From positions 1 to 50,655 of the IMG/VR virus record IMGVR_UViG_3300037459_000262: a DNA stretch of 50,655 nucleotides; one strand, given 5' to 3'. The notes beneath the pieces are model-generated. The model saw nothing but the letters and a program-made list of their open reading frames with translations. It ran no database searches and had not been told where the DNA came from. Numbering within the stretch: position 1 is the first letter of the stretch; every line of letters starts with the position of its first letter. This stretch comes from a virus. Positions 41,034 through 49,290 of this stretch are shown one piece after another. The position numbers and the translations under genes were made by a program.

Positions 41034-41176
41034 ATCTCTCAAATAACATTACAGATTTAGAGTTTAACGACTCAATTTGTAATTGTTCAATAATCATCCA
41101 CAAAACAAATGAATGTCATGCTAACAGCTTGCAAGATATTTTAAATGGTCCATGTATTATGGAGACAAAAAATTAA
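41027..41176 (+). CDS. Small Cys-containing protein, 49 aa
   Basis: ATG overlapping the previous stop by 7 bp; GGAGAG upstream. Reads MVNLSNNITDLEFNDSICNC and ends CIMETKN; four Cys. No family recognised. Confidence 0.5.
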   Translation: MVNLSNNITDLEFNDSICNCSIIIHKTNECHANSLQDILNGPCIMETKN

Positions 41177-41178
41177 AA

Positions 41179-41334
41179 ATGTCTCTTTTACTATTAGAAC
41201 CAGAAGACAAAGCTATAATTCATTGTGCTTTATGGCTAAATCAAAACGAATTTTTTAAAATAATGAATTTAGTTGAATTAAATCAGATTCATTATGAAAT
41301 AATTAACCAATTTACGGAGGCTTTAAGAAATTGA
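41179..41334 (+). CDS. Small helical protein, 51 aa, paralogue of 39235 and 48348
   Basis: The ATG at 41179 (MSLLLLEPEDKAIIHCALWL) is preceded by GGAGA; the in-frame TAC-encoded extension upstream is unlikely. EPEDKAIIHCALWLNQNEFF corresponds to the conserved block of the two paralogues. Confidence 0.55.
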   Translation: MSLLLLEPEDKAIIHCALWLNQNEFFKIMNLVELNQIHYEIINQFTEALRN

Positions 41335-41642
41335 GCGTAATTTATCAAGACGATCCCCAGGCATTAGAAAAATTAGGTGTAAAACTTGAGAAATTAGAAA
41401 AAGAAAAAGCATATTGGAAAGGAATTAAAAAAAATAAGCCTCGAAAATATGATCAATCACCTGAAGATCAAAGATGGTATATGTTAACAAATGTCACAAC
41501 TAGAATAAGAGAAGTAAAAAAGAAAATAGAAATTATTGAAAACAGAGAAAAAAACGGTAAAGAATTAGTGAGAAATACAACTTTTAAAGATGGTCGTAGA
41601 TGTTTTTTCTTTACAGAAATAGATAAGGAGGCTAAAAACTAA
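41331..41642 (+). CDS. Coiled-coil protein, 103 aa
   Basis: TTG start (MSVIYQDDPQALEKLGVKLE) with GGAGGC 12 bp upstream. A helical charged body (KLEKEKAYWKGIKKNKPRKY) is followed by RIREVKKKIEIIENREKN and an aromatic end (RRCFFFTEIDKEAKN). The end encodes the GGAGGC site for the next gene. Confidence 0.6.
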   Translation: MSVIYQDDPQALEKLGVKLEKLEKEKAYWKGIKKNKPRKYDQSPEDQRWYMLTNVTTRIREVKKKIEIIENREKNGKELVRNTTFKDGRRCFFFTEIDKEAKN

Positions 41643-42124
41643 TGAGTCAAATTTTAAAGCCTATTGAAGATTCTTTATGGTATTCAAAAGATCCTTATAA
41701 TTTCAGGAAATTAAATCTAGAAATTGATAGAATAGAGACAGAAAAACAAATTGATCAATATTCTATTAATACAAGTATGGAAATAATAACAGATTCAGAA
41801 ATTGGGCATAATTCATTTAGAACTTTTTTTAAAGTCCATTATTCTATTTCTTGGAGTCATACAAAATATTTTGATATTAACAGAAAAACCAAGAAATATG
41901 AACATTATACAGAAAATAGATTATTTAATTTCGCATCTGTTAAAGTCTATTTTCAAAAGGAAAATAAATCTAAAATCAAGGCCCAAATTAAAAGAATTTT
42001 AGATAATGAAATTAAAGCAGACATGGTTTTTTATGAAAAACATCAAACTATAGAAAAACCAGCTTATTTTGATTATTCAGAAAAATCTGATATTTTAGAG
42101 AAAAAATTGGAGGCTTTAAACTAA
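41642..42124 (+). CDS. Hypothetical protein, 160 aa
   Basis: ATG within TAATG, GGAGGC 11 bp upstream. Beta-rich middle (TFFKVHYSISWSHTKYFDIN) and a basic helical end. No family recognised. Part of the seven-gene chain with identical junctions. Confidence 0.6.
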   Translation: MSQILKPIEDSLWYSKDPYNFRKLNLEIDRIETEKQIDQYSINTSMEIITDSEIGHNSFRTFFKVHYSISWSHTKYFDINRKTKKYEHYTENRLFNFASVKVYFQKENKSKIKAQIKRILDNEIKADMVFYEKHQTIEKPAYFDYSEKSDILEKKLEALN

Positions 42125-42357
42125 TGTCTCAAAAAATGAATTCACATATTGAGACTTTAAAAAATATTTTTGGGGATAAATCAAAAATTGAATTATTAAA
42201 TGATCCAAATTTTGTTACATCATATAAAATAACAACTAATGAAATTCATAGAGAAATTTTAACTGCATTGGGAATATTTACATTTTCAATTATGAGTTTA
42301 AGGCCCATTAGTAATAAAATTGAGATTATAGTTGAGATCAAGGAGGCTTTAAAATAA
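42124..42357 (+). CDS. Small hypothetical protein, 77 aa
   Basis: ATG within TAATG, GGAGGC upstream. NSHIETLKNIFGDKSKIELL then EILTALGIFTFSIMSLRPIS: alpha/beta. The last codons (KEALK) contain the next ribosome-binding site. Confidence 0.55.
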   Translation: MSQKMNSHIETLKNIFGDKSKIELLNDPNFVTSYKITTNEIHREILTALGIFTFSIMSLRPISNKIEIIVEIKEALK

Positions 42358-42713
42358 TGTCACAAGATGGTATTTTTTCAAGTAGATGTTTTAACATGTC
42401 TGGATTAGAATTAGATGAAAAAGGAAAAATCAAAGATAAAGGTCAAATTTTTTATGGAGCTGATTTTGTTTTAAAAAATTCTGTTTTTGAATCTAATAAA
42501 GCAGGTGATTATATGTTAATCATTCAATCTGTGAGAAATGGAGAACAAACAAAAAATAAAATGCTCAAGGCCAAAACTGAAAGATCAGCAAGAATAGAAA
42601 TTAATAAAATAAATTCAATGTACAAACACCAAAAACCCCGTTTTATTAATCGTGATCAATATTTAGCAAAGCTGAAAGATCAAAAAGAAAAAGCAGGAGG
42701 TATTCACAATTGA
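42357..42713 (+). CDS. Hypothetical protein, 118 aa
   Basis: ATG within TAATG, GGAGGC upstream. FFYGADFVLKNSVFESNKAG-like strands, then MLKAKTERSARIEINKINSM and a Lys-rich end. No family recognised. Confidence 0.55.
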   Translation: MSQDGIFSSRCFNMSGLELDEKGKIKDKGQIFYGADFVLKNSVFESNKAGDYMLIIQSVRNGEQTKNKMLKAKTERSARIEINKINSMYKHQKPRFINRDQYLAKLKDQKEKAGGIHN

Positions 42714-42844
42714 ATAAAAGAGAGATAAAAAAAGAGATCAAAAGACTCTCAAAGTTTATCATAATAGCTTCAATTGAAAATCCTTTGAATTTGGACCAGG
42801 AAAAACAAAAGCTTGCAGAATTGCAGGAGGAATTAAAAAAATGA
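42710..42844 (+). CDS. Small coiled protein, 44 aa
   Basis: TTG start overlapping the previous TGA (TTGA), GGAGG upstream. Reads MNKREIKKEIKRLSKFIIIA and ends KLAELQEELKK; helical. ATGA overlap with the next gene. Confidence 0.5.
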   Translation: MNKREIKKEIKRLSKFIIIASIENPLNLDQEKQKLAELQEELKK

Positions 42845-43248
42845 GTAATCAAATTTTATCAACTAGTGATAAGGCGTGTAAAATTTTACAAAATACTCAA
42901 GATGGGGATAATTTAAGCCCTAATCATTTAAAATTATTAGAAAACGCCATTAATGGATTTTTAAATGAAAATGGGCTTAAAGTATTCAATGAATTATATG
43001 AAAAAATAATCAAAGATGGATATACTAAGCCGTGGTTTATGGGCCTTGAAAATTTTACACAAGATTTGGAAGGATATGTGTATTATAAAGGAGTACATAT
43101 TGAACATTATTCATTTAGTGATTATGATGAGGCATTAAAGGCTTTAAAGAAATTAGAAAAAAGATGTCTATATCTAGAATCAAAGGGAATTAAACCAGAT
43201 TCAATTAATGCTATATGGAAATGGAATAAGCAGGAGGCTGGATTTTAA
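42841..43248 (+). CDS. Hypothetical protein, 135 aa
   Basis: ATG within ATGA, GGAGG 8 bp upstream. Helix-rich (LSPNHLKLLENAINGFLNEN), with VYYKGVHIEHYSFSDYDEAL near the middle. The end carries the next site (KQEAGF). Confidence 0.55.
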   Translation: MSNQILSTSDKACKILQNTQDGDNLSPNHLKLLENAINGFLNENGLKVFNELYEKIIKDGYTKPWFMGLENFTQDLEGYVYYKGVHIEHYSFSDYDEALKALKKLEKRCLYLESKGIKPDSINAIWKWNKQEAGF

Positions 43249-43249
43249 A

Positions 43250-43705
43250 ATGATCCATTATGATGTTAAATTCATTTTTGATAATGATAATTCTAAACAT
43301 TTATCATATTATGTTGAAGCCTCAGACATTATAGAAGCTGAAAAACTAGCTTTTAAAAAATTAGGCACAATGGGCCAAAATCATAAAACATCTTGTGAAA
43401 TTACGCCTATAGTTTTAAATTTCACAATAGGAAAACCAGATAAAAAATATAATAATTTTAAGGACCAATTAGCAGACGATCCCAAAATTATCGAATTAGC
43501 TGCAATGTATTTGAGAGGAGATCAAAAAATCAAAGATGAAATAAAAAACAAGCTAGAAAAAATGTTTGAATCATTAGGTAATGAATATCAAAAACAAGCT
43601 ATTACCACATTAAAAGCGGTGGTAGGCATTGCTGCAATTCATGACTATATGAAATACGGTAAAAAACCATACTTGATCGAATGGTTAAAGGAGATTAAAA
43701 ACTAA
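43250..43705 (+). CDS. Hypothetical protein, 151 aa
   Basis: The ATG at 43250 (MIHYDVKFIFDNDNSKHLSY) follows the previous TAA by one base, with GGAGG 11 bp upstream; the earlier in-frame ATG at 43208 is less likely. Alpha/beta start, helical centre (IKDEIKNKLEKMFESLGNEY), ending YLIEWLKEIKN. No family recognised. Confidence 0.6.
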   Translation: MIHYDVKFIFDNDNSKHLSYYVEASDIIEAEKLAFKKLGTMGQNHKTSCEITPIVLNFTIGKPDKKYNNFKDQLADDPKIIELAAMYLRGDQKIKDEIKNKLEKMFESLGNEYQKQAITTLKAVVGIAAIHDYMKYGKKPYLIEWLKEIKN

Positions 43706-43707
43706 TC

Positions 43708-43896
43708 ATGACAGAAATTTGTTTTTATTTTAAATTAATTGAAAACACAGATTTTATTAAATGTAATTTATGCAATGATGAAATCGATTTAAACAAAAGT
43801 TTTGCATTACTTGAAACACACATGAAAGCAAAACATAAAGAAAAACAGTGGGATAAAGAACGCTTCATCATTGGAAATTCAGGAGCTAAAAACTAA
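43708..43896 (+). CDS. C2H2-type zinc finger protein, 62 aa
   Basis: ATG start, GGAG upstream. KCNLCNDEIDLNKSFALLET then HMKAKH: a C-x2-C...H-x4-H finger of BED/C2H2 type. Probably DNA-binding. Confidence 0.65.
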   Translation: MTEICFYFKLIENTDFIKCNLCNDEIDLNKSFALLETHMKAKHKEKQWDKERFIIGNSGAKN

Positions 43897-44231
43897 TGAT
43901 TAATCCAAATCAGCTAAAAATCGAGCTAGAAAAAGCAATTAAAAACAGAGAAGATAATGAATTGAATTTTAATTCTGAATTCCAAAAGGGGGAATTATCA
44001 GGATTTAAAGAGGTTCTAAGACGAATCAATCAATTTTTTAATGAATCAGAAAAATGTTCATTTTGTCAAAGTACCATTAATGTAATGCCTAAAACTGGAT
44101 CAGGTGTTGAATCTAATTGGGTTTGTTTAACTTGTGTAAATGAAAATAATATTGATGTTTTGCCTGAATATTTAGAAAATATTCAAAATTTTGGACATTG
44201 GCACAGACCACTAAGCGGAGATTTAATTTAA
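43896..44231 (+). CDS. Zinc-ribbon protein, 111 aa
   Basis: ATG within TAATG; GGAGC upstream. Helical start, then CSFCQSTINVMPKTGSGVES with a second CLTC pair: zinc ribbon. Ends RPLSGDLI. Last gene of the operon before a strong hairpin. Confidence 0.6.
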   Translation: MINPNQLKIELEKAIKNREDNELNFNSEFQKGELSGFKEVLRRINQFFNESEKCSFCQSTINVMPKTGSGVESNWVCLTCVNENNIDVLPEYLENIQNFGHWHRPLSGDLI

Positions 44232-44277
44232 CATGAAAATAAAAATAAACCCTCATAAAAATAAGAGGCTGCATAAC

Positions 44278-44327
44278 AAGGGAATGAAAAATTTAAAACA
44301 GCTTATTTTAAAATTTAACATTCCCTT
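44278..44327 (+). terminator. Long inverted repeat, likely terminator
   Basis: AAGGGAATG (44278-44286) and CATTCCCTT (44319-44327) are exact complements, extended inside by AAATTTAAAA against TTTTAAAATTT. T-rich sequence follows, up to TTTTTTTTATTC before the next promoter. A structured 3' end for the 40932-44231 operon is the simplest reading. Confidence 0.55.
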
Positions 44328-44372
44328 GGAAATTATTTTTATAAATGGGCATATTATTTGAGCCTATTTTTT

Positions 44373-44423
44373 TTATTCTTATAGTGCGTAACACTTTAAT
44401 AAAAAACTGATACATAATAGAAT
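44373..44423 (+). promoter_or_regulatory. Early promoter 2
   Basis: TTATTCTTATAGTGCGTAAC, then CACTTTAATAAAAAACTGATAC; TTTAAT about 29 nt from the ATG at 44424. The TTATTCTTATA and GTAAC blocks are shared with promoters 3 and 4. Confidence 0.65.
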
Positions 44424-44762
44424 ATGAAAGTAAACCCAATACCAGAACAAGCGATCAAAGCAATTGAAAAAATTATTTATTCAGAAGATGGCGTTCAATT
44501 TATCGCATTAGGAAGTTATTGTTTAGATTTTAAAAAGAAATTCGCATTTTTAGGATTTACAAAAAATAAAACCAAAGTAATTTTAGGAGATATTCACACA
44601 TACGGCCCAAAAGGAGTAATGAAATATACTAAAAAATTTGGTAAAGTCGAATTTAGAGAAAATAGTAAAATTGTAGAAAAAAAAGTTGTTCCCTACAATT
44701 ATTATCAATTAGTTACAGATGGATATCGATATTCTGAAACTTTATGCGAGGTTACAAACTAA
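44424..44762 (+). CDS. Hypothetical protein, 112 aa
   Basis: ATG behind early promoter 2 (MKVNPIPEQAIKAIEKIIYS). Beta-rich centre (VQFIALGSYCLDFKKKFAFL) and VPYNYYQLVTDGYRYSETLC near the end. No family recognised. Confidence 0.6.
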   Translation: MKVNPIPEQAIKAIEKIIYSEDGVQFIALGSYCLDFKKKFAFLGFTKNKTKVILGDIHTYGPKGVMKYTKKFGKVEFRENSKIVEKKVVPYNYYQLVTDGYRYSETLCEVTN

Positions 44763-45292
44763 TGATTCAAGAAACTATACACAAAATCACAGAAATTGAG
44801 ACAAACAGAAAATTCAAGCTAGAAAATGATTATGAAATTTATATAATTACAATACCTGATGAATTTTTAAAGATGACACCTAATCAATTATGGTTATTAT
44901 CTCATCAAATTACAGCCTTTGGTCATGGGTTCGGGCTTGATCATGGGCATATGATTTCGATTGACAAATGTGAGCCTCATCTATACAAATATGAAAGAAA
45001 AGCTAAAGTTTACAGAATTGATCCAAGTGTGCAGCAAAATAATTTAAAATCATTTACCTCATGGCTATGTGATTATAAAAAAAACTGGACTGATGGAATA
45101 GAATATGATTGTCATCCTCAAAGTTTTGATGATTTTCTAAATGATGAGAAAAATAATAATTGGTCCGAACGTCTAGAGATATTTTTAATGATTGTATTAT
45201 TGCAAAACATTAATTCACAAAATATTGAATGTTTACCCACTCAGAAAAAAATAGACTTGGAAAAAAAAGGGAGAATAAGTCATAATGACTGA
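44762..45292 (+). CDS. Hypothetical protein with HGFGLDHGH motif, 176 aa
   Basis: ATG within TAATG, GAGGT upstream. FGHGFGLDHGHMISIDKCEP holds three clustered His that could bind metal. The rest is alpha/beta (YRIDPSVQQNNLKSFTSWLC) with a helical end. Function unknown. Confidence 0.6.
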   Translation: MIQETIHKITEIETNRKFKLENDYEIYIITIPDEFLKMTPNQLWLLSHQITAFGHGFGLDHGHMISIDKCEPHLYKYERKAKVYRIDPSVQQNNLKSFTSWLCDYKKNWTDGIEYDCHPQSFDDFLNDEKNNNWSERLEIFLMIVLLQNINSQNIECLPTQKKIDLEKKGRISHND

Positions 45293-45332
45293 AAATAATA
45301 TTTCACTTGAAAAAATGGAGATTTTAAACTAA
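45285..45332 (+). CDS. 15-codon linker ORF
   Basis: MTENNISLEKMEILN between two genes: its ATG overlaps the upstream stop region by 8 bp and its TAA overlaps the next ATG. It also carries the GGAG site (TGGAGATTTTAAACTAATG) for the next gene. The peptide itself may be irrelevant; the translation relay may matter. Confidence 0.4.
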   Translation: MTENNISLEKMEILN

Positions 45333-45673
45333 TGAAAGTTATTTCAGAAAAAATTAGAAAATCTCATAACACTCATGAGTTTTATGAAAAAATTCAAAAT
45401 GTTTTAGAAAATGAGCAATTATTTTCAATCAGTGCTAATTCACACAGTACGGGGACCATTCAGATAAAAAGAATGGGGATTAATGGTGAATGGGAAACAC
45501 TAGAATATAATAATGAATTTCATATTAGATATTGGCGTGTTGATTTTCTTAAAGGAGGAGGAGAAGATCCAAATTTTAATGATGTTTGGAAATATCTTTT
45601 AAAACAAGTAAAACAGTATGCCGCAATTTTACCAAAATATCCAAAAGAGGTAAAAGGAGAAACATTAAATTGA
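45332..45673 (+). CDS. Hypothetical protein, 113 aa
   Basis: ATG within TAATG. LFSISANSHSTGTIQIKRMG then WETLEYNNEFHIRYWRVDFL: beta-rich; C-terminal helix (WKYLLKQVKQYAAILPKYPK). No family recognised. Confidence 0.55.
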   Translation: MKVISEKIRKSHNTHEFYEKIQNVLENEQLFSISANSHSTGTIQIKRMGINGEWETLEYNNEFHIRYWRVDFLKGGGEDPNFNDVWKYLLKQVKQYAAILPKYPKEVKGETLN

Positions 45674-46176
45674 TTCGTCTTTATGAAATCAAGCCAGATG
45701 CCAAAGCACCACGCAAGGCAAAGAGAGGCAAAGAAATTACAAACGTTATGAATCAAATATATGAAATCATAAACGGACACTGGGCTTTTATTTCAGGCTA
45801 CAGTAAAAAAGGCAACGTAATAAGAATAGAAAGTGAGATGGGATTATTTCAAGATACCATTAACAAAGAAATAAGAGACAAAATATTAAGCCACAAACTA
45901 GCTTTAATAAATTGGAACGTGCTTAAACAATGGGATCACAATGGCATAGAGTGTGCAAACTTTGAATTTTCAACTGATGAGAAGGGCCGAACAATTCAAA
46001 AATTACACGGTCAAACATTTACAGAATTCTGTGATCAATTATTCGAGTTTGAATTATGTTCTGAATGTGGAGGAGATACTAAGGACCATGAGCCGAACAC
46101 GCTTTTAGGTAATTGGTTTGCACGATGTAAAATTTCAGATAACCCAAACTACAAAGTAAGGAGTCGTGAAAAATAA
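45670..46176 (+). CDS. Hypothetical protein with zinc-ribbon end, 168 aa
   Basis: The TTG at 45670 (MIRLYEIKPDAKAPRKAKRG) overlaps the previous TGA (TTGA) with GGAG upstream; the longer frame from 45586 would overlap the previous gene. C-terminal CSECGGDTKDHEPN and RCK could be a metal site. N-terminus is basic. Confidence 0.55.
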   Translation: MIRLYEIKPDAKAPRKAKRGKEITNVMNQIYEIINGHWAFISGYSKKGNVIRIESEMGLFQDTINKEIRDKILSHKLALINWNVLKQWDHNGIECANFEFSTDEKGRTIQKLHGQTFTEFCDQLFEFELCSECGGDTKDHEPNTLLGNWFARCKISDNPNYKVRSREK

Positions 46177-46307
46177 TGGCTGAAAAATGGTTTATTTGTT
46201 CAGTTAAAATTAAAGCTGAAAATAAAGAACATGTTAGAGCATTACTTTACTCAAATGAACCTGGATTAGCTGAGGCATTAGACATAGATGAGGAAATAAA
46301 AAAATGA
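46176..46307 (+). CDS. Small hypothetical protein, 43 aa
   Basis: ATG within TAATG, AAGGAG upstream; reads MAEKWFICSVKIKAENKEHV. ATGA overlap with the next gene. Similar in style to the 50341 protein (beta strand, helix, acidic end). Confidence 0.5.
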   Translation: MAEKWFICSVKIKAENKEHVRALLYSNEPGLAEALDIDEEIKK

Positions 46308-46660
46308 GTCATTTAATGCTAACCATTCCAAAAGAGGTAACTAAATTATTAAAAAAAATTGAAACTCTAGAAAAAAAAGAATCTGTATTAATGGAAAATT
46401 ATAATGGCATTGTTGCGACATGTGGTTATTGCCAAATTCCAGACATAGGCCATAGAACATTAGATAAGGCCATTGAAATAAGCAAAAAAAAATATAAAAT
46501 TTGGAAAGACATTAGAGGCTTTGTTTTTGGAGGTCTTACACTTTGGCAGCTTGGTATTAATTCAAAATATCCAGTTAGCATAAATGATAATTCTGAATTG
46601 TTACAAATTACCACAAAAGAGATTAAAAAGTTAATTGCATTAGGAGTGAAAAATCAATGA
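46304..46660 (+). CDS. Hypothetical protein, 118 aa
   Basis: ATG within ATGA. Helical start (LKKIETLEKKESVLMENYNG), CGYCQIPDIGHRT in the middle, then alpha/beta. Cys pair plus His may bind metal. No family recognised. Confidence 0.55.
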   Translation: MSHLMLTIPKEVTKLLKKIETLEKKESVLMENYNGIVATCGYCQIPDIGHRTLDKAIEISKKKYKIWKDIRGFVFGGLTLWQLGINSKYPVSINDNSELLQITTKEIKKLIALGVKNQ

Positions 46661-46893
46661 CTACACAAAAACAATTAATTCAAAAATGGCAAGAAAAAAT
46701 TAAAGAATCACAAAATGATGGACAAATGCTTTTTGCAGTACAAGCTCATTCAAATTATATTCTCATTAAAAACAATACGCCAAAAAAAGCCCTTGAAAAA
46801 CTTAAAGAGCAATACAAAAAATATGGAGATATGGGAATTGCTATGTTTATCAAAGAAGGAATTGATGATTTAGAGGAGCTTTTAAAAAAATGA
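46657..46893 (+). CDS. Helical protein, 78 aa
   Basis: ATG within ATGA overlap; reads MTTQKQLIQKWQEKIKESQN with KKALEKLKEQYKKYGDMGIA later. No family recognised. Confidence 0.5.
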   Translation: MTTQKQLIQKWQEKIKESQNDGQMLFAVQAHSNYILIKNNTPKKALEKLKEQYKKYGDMGIAMFIKEGIDDLEELLKK

Positions 46894-47243
46894 AATTTAG
46901 ATGGACCATACAAGAATTAGAAGAATCAAGTGATAGCAGAATTTTAAGAGGAATTTTATCTGAGCGAATGAGTGAGCTAAATTGTTATTCACCCTTGAAA
47001 AAAAGACTTCAAAAATTATACAATAAATTTGAAAATAAGGTAAACATGGAAAATCAAAACATAACTTTTGATATGTCAATACATGCAGACAAAGACTATG
47101 CAGGAAACCTTGTTACTCAACGCCTTTCTAATGAAAAAGGAAATGTTGATGAATTAGTTAATGACTTTGAGAAAATCATTAATGGAATTAAAATCAAAGA
47201 AGATGGGCTTTTAAGACTCAATATTTGGAGGTATGAATCATAA
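46890..47243 (+). CDS. Hypothetical protein, 117 aa
   Basis: ATG within ATGA overlap. Helical N-terminus (MKFRWTIQELEESSDSRILR) and mixed C-terminus (ISFDMSIHADK-like strands). The end TTGGAGGTATGAATCATAATG holds the site for the following mini-ORF. Confidence 0.5.
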   Translation: MKFRWTIQELEESSDSRILRGILSERMSELNCYSPLKKRLQKLYNKFENKVNMENQNITFDMSIHADKDYAGNLVTQRLSNEKGNVDELVNDFEKIINGIKIKEDGLLRLNIWRYES

Positions 47244-47290
47244 TGAGTTTAGAAATTATAGATGATAAAATAAAGGAGACTGTAGATTAA
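47243..47290 (+). CDS. Second 15-codon linker ORF
   Basis: MSLEIIDDKIKETVD, joined by TAATG on both sides, with AAGGAGAC near its end for the next gene. Same length and same arrangement as the linker at 45285. Confidence 0.4.
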   Translation: MSLEIIDDKIKETVD

Positions 47291-47466
47291 TGAAAATTGA
47301 CAAATGCAGTGATCAAGCTGTCTATATTACAATGGATGGATGGATATTTTACATTGACAATTCAACAAACGAGCAAATTGTCAAGAAATGGAAAGTCTCT
47401 GATGATTCTGTTATAGATGTTAAGAATGTTTTTGAATGTAAATGGATGCCTCAATCCAAAAATTGA
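47290..47466 (+). CDS. Small hypothetical protein, 58 aa
   Basis: ATG within TAATG; reads MKIDKCSDQAVYITMDGWIF, beta-rich, ending FECKWMPQSKN. Last gene of the 44424 operon. Confidence 0.55.
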   Translation: MKIDKCSDQAVYITMDGWIFYIDNSTNEQIVKKWKVSDDSVIDVKNVFECKWMPQSKN

Positions 47467-47477
47467 GGAATATTTTT

Positions 47478-47526
47478 TATTCTTATAATGGGTAACATTT
47501 AAGTATAAATCTGATACTTAATAAAT
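47478..47526 (+). promoter_or_regulatory. Early promoter 3 (PCNA operon) with dyad
   Basis: TTATTCTTATAATGGGTAAC, then ATTTAAGTATAAATCTGATACTTA. TTTAAG is 29 nt from the ATG. AAGTAT and ATACTT form an inverted repeat over the TATA/start region. T-run upstream may end the previous operon. Confidence 0.7.
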
Positions 47527-48348
47527 ATGAAAACACAACAAATTGAAAAAGAAATTGAACACATGGATGAAATAGTTTTTTCAGAAAGCTCCAATACTGT
47601 TCAAGTCGGTTTTACTACTGACAAAAATACATTATTACAAATATCAAAATCAGTTGAATTATTAAAAGAAAATGATGCTACATTTACCCTTGATGAGGAA
47701 GGAATTAGTTTTCGTGGAATGGATCATTCTCATGTTGCATTAATTGATATTGGAATTCCAAATACTTGTTTTGAGAAATATTCATGTATTGAAAAACAAA
47801 AATTTGGAGTAAACATTATAGAATTTAGAAAATTAGTTTATTCTCTAGATAATAAAGGCAGTATTTCTTTAATTATCAAAAAAGAAGAAATTCTAATTTC
47901 ACAAAACGGTTTTAATGCAAAAATCAAACTTTTAGAACCAAGTGAAAAAGATTGTCCATTACCTCATATTTCATATGATGATAGTATGGTTATATTTTCA
48001 CCAGAACAAAATACAAATGCCATTGAATTTAAAAAAATTCTTGCAAAAATAAATACAATATCAGACCATATCACAATTAATTGTGATGATTCAAGAATTG
48101 TTTTTAGTGGTAGTGGTGATAGTGGCAATGCAGAAAAAACAATTGATAGAGAAGAATGTGAAATAAATAATAAAGAAGATTCTGAGACTACATACGGATT
48201 AGAGTTTATTATGGCATTTTTGAAAACTTTGTCAAAAAATTCTAATGTTGAATTAGGATTTAGTAAAGAAAGACCATTGAGGCTGCAAACAAAAATTAAT
48301 AATTTGGGTAGAATTGACTTTTACCTAGCACCAAGGGTTGAATACTAA
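47527..48348 (+). CDS. PCNA-like sliding clamp, 273 aa
   Basis: ATG behind early promoter 3. Two-domain clamp features: an N-terminal domain with SKSVELLKENDATFTLDEEG and ISFRGMDHSHVALIDI (the D..H..L motif of PCNA), the linker region around residue 120, and a C-terminal domain with ITINCDDSRIVFSGSGDSGN, GLEFIMAFLKTLSKNSNVEL and the terminal RIDFYLAPRVEY. Slightly longer than usual archaeal PCNA (~250). It should encircle DNA and hold replication proteins encoded elsewhere or by the host. Confidence 0.92.
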   Translation: MKTQQIEKEIEHMDEIVFSESSNTVQVGFTTDKNTLLQISKSVELLKENDATFTLDEEGISFRGMDHSHVALIDIGIPNTCFEKYSCIEKQKFGVNIIEFRKLVYSLDNKGSISLIIKKEEILISQNGFNAKIKLLEPSEKDCPLPHISYDDSMVIFSPEQNTNAIEFKKILAKINTISDHITINCDDSRIVFSGSGDSGNAEKTIDREECEINNKEDSETTYGLEFIMAFLKTLSKNSNVELGFSKERPLRLQTKINNLGRIDFYLAPRVEY

Positions 48349-48566
48349 TGATATTTGATAATATTATCTCAGGGATTCAAGAATTAATTAGTAATGATAA
48401 TGAAGATCCACAAAAACAAAGTGATAATTTAGAGTCACTATATCAATTAGCTACATCCACACAAAAAAAGGCCATTGATAATGCTTTCATTTGTATTTGT
48501 GGGTATACACTAGACACTATAATTAATAATCCTGAGAATATTTCATTGGAGGCTAGCAACTCATGA
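48348..48566 (+). CDS. Small helical protein, 72 aa, paralogue of 39235 and 41179
   Basis: ATG within TAATG directly after PCNA. LESLYQLATSTQKKAIDNAF, then LDTIINN aligns with the 39235 protein. The end (GGAGGC in SLEASNS) provides the next ribosome-binding site. Confidence 0.6.
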   Translation: MIFDNIISGIQELISNDNEDPQKQSDNLESLYQLATSTQKKAIDNAFICICGYTLDTIINNPENISLEASNS

Positions 48567-48721
48567 CTTTAACAAAAAAACTCAAAGAACAATACAATAA
48601 AGAGACAGTTCAAAAATTAAAGTCATTAATTAAAGATATCAGAGAAATTCCAGACGGAGAAGTTGACAGATATTTAATAATTGTTGAGATTAAAAAAATC
48701 ATAAAGGATATTAAAAAATGA
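48563..48721 (+). CDS. Small coiled protein, 52 aa
   Basis: ATG within ATGA, GGAGGC upstream; reads MTLTKKLKEQYNKETVQKLK, basic and helical, ending KKIIKDIKK. Confidence 0.5.
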   Translation: MTLTKKLKEQYNKETVQKLKSLIKDIREIPDGEVDRYLIIVEIKKIIKDIKK

Positions 48722-49290
48722 AAACAATCTATGATTTGACGTTTCAAAATGCAACAAAAAAAGATTGCAATTTGAAAATAATCAAAATTCCAAAAGAGGA
48801 CACAATAAAAATTTGCAGGATTAAAGGGTATGAACAAAATCAAACACTTGTTTTGTTTGATGGATACTATTATTCTGATGTTGATAAATTTAGTCCCTCA
48901 GTAAAAAAAATAATTTCTCTTGAAAATAGAGTAACAGAGAAAGCTGCAAAGAAATTCCTGGATAAGATAAAAAAAGATCATCTGAAATATTCAAGTGTTA
49001 TAAATTTAGAGTTTTATCTGATTGGTACAAAACTTTATCAAAAATACTGTAAAAAATCAAAATTAGGCATTACTGAAACTGGAAATACTTTGTTTGGTGA
49101 TTGGTGGTCTTTGTGGGTTGAATCAATGCATAATTCAAATCTTACATATACAAAATTCACCAAAAAGAATTTTGAAAAGAAATTAAGTAAAGCCCAAAAA
49201 TGGGTAAAATCAATCTCAAAAAAGTACAACAATAAAAAAATCCATTTCTCATACCCAAATATTAAGTGGTTTGTGGAGGAAATATCATGA
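48718..49290 (+). CDS. Hypothetical basic protein, 190 aa
   Basis: ATG within ATGA. Beta-rich first third (TLVLFDGYYYSDVDKFSPSV), basic helical remainder with NTLFGDWWSLWVESMHNSNL and KIHFSYPNIKWFVEEIS. No family recognised. Confidence 0.55.
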   Translation: MKTIYDLTFQNATKKDCNLKIIKIPKEDTIKICRIKGYEQNQTLVLFDGYYYSDVDKFSPSVKKIISLENRVTEKAAKKFLDKIKKDHLKYSSVINLEFYLIGTKLYQKYCKKSKLGITETGNTLFGDWWSLWVESMHNSNLTYTKFTKKNFEKKLSKAQKWVKSISKKYNNKKIHFSYPNIKWFVEEIS

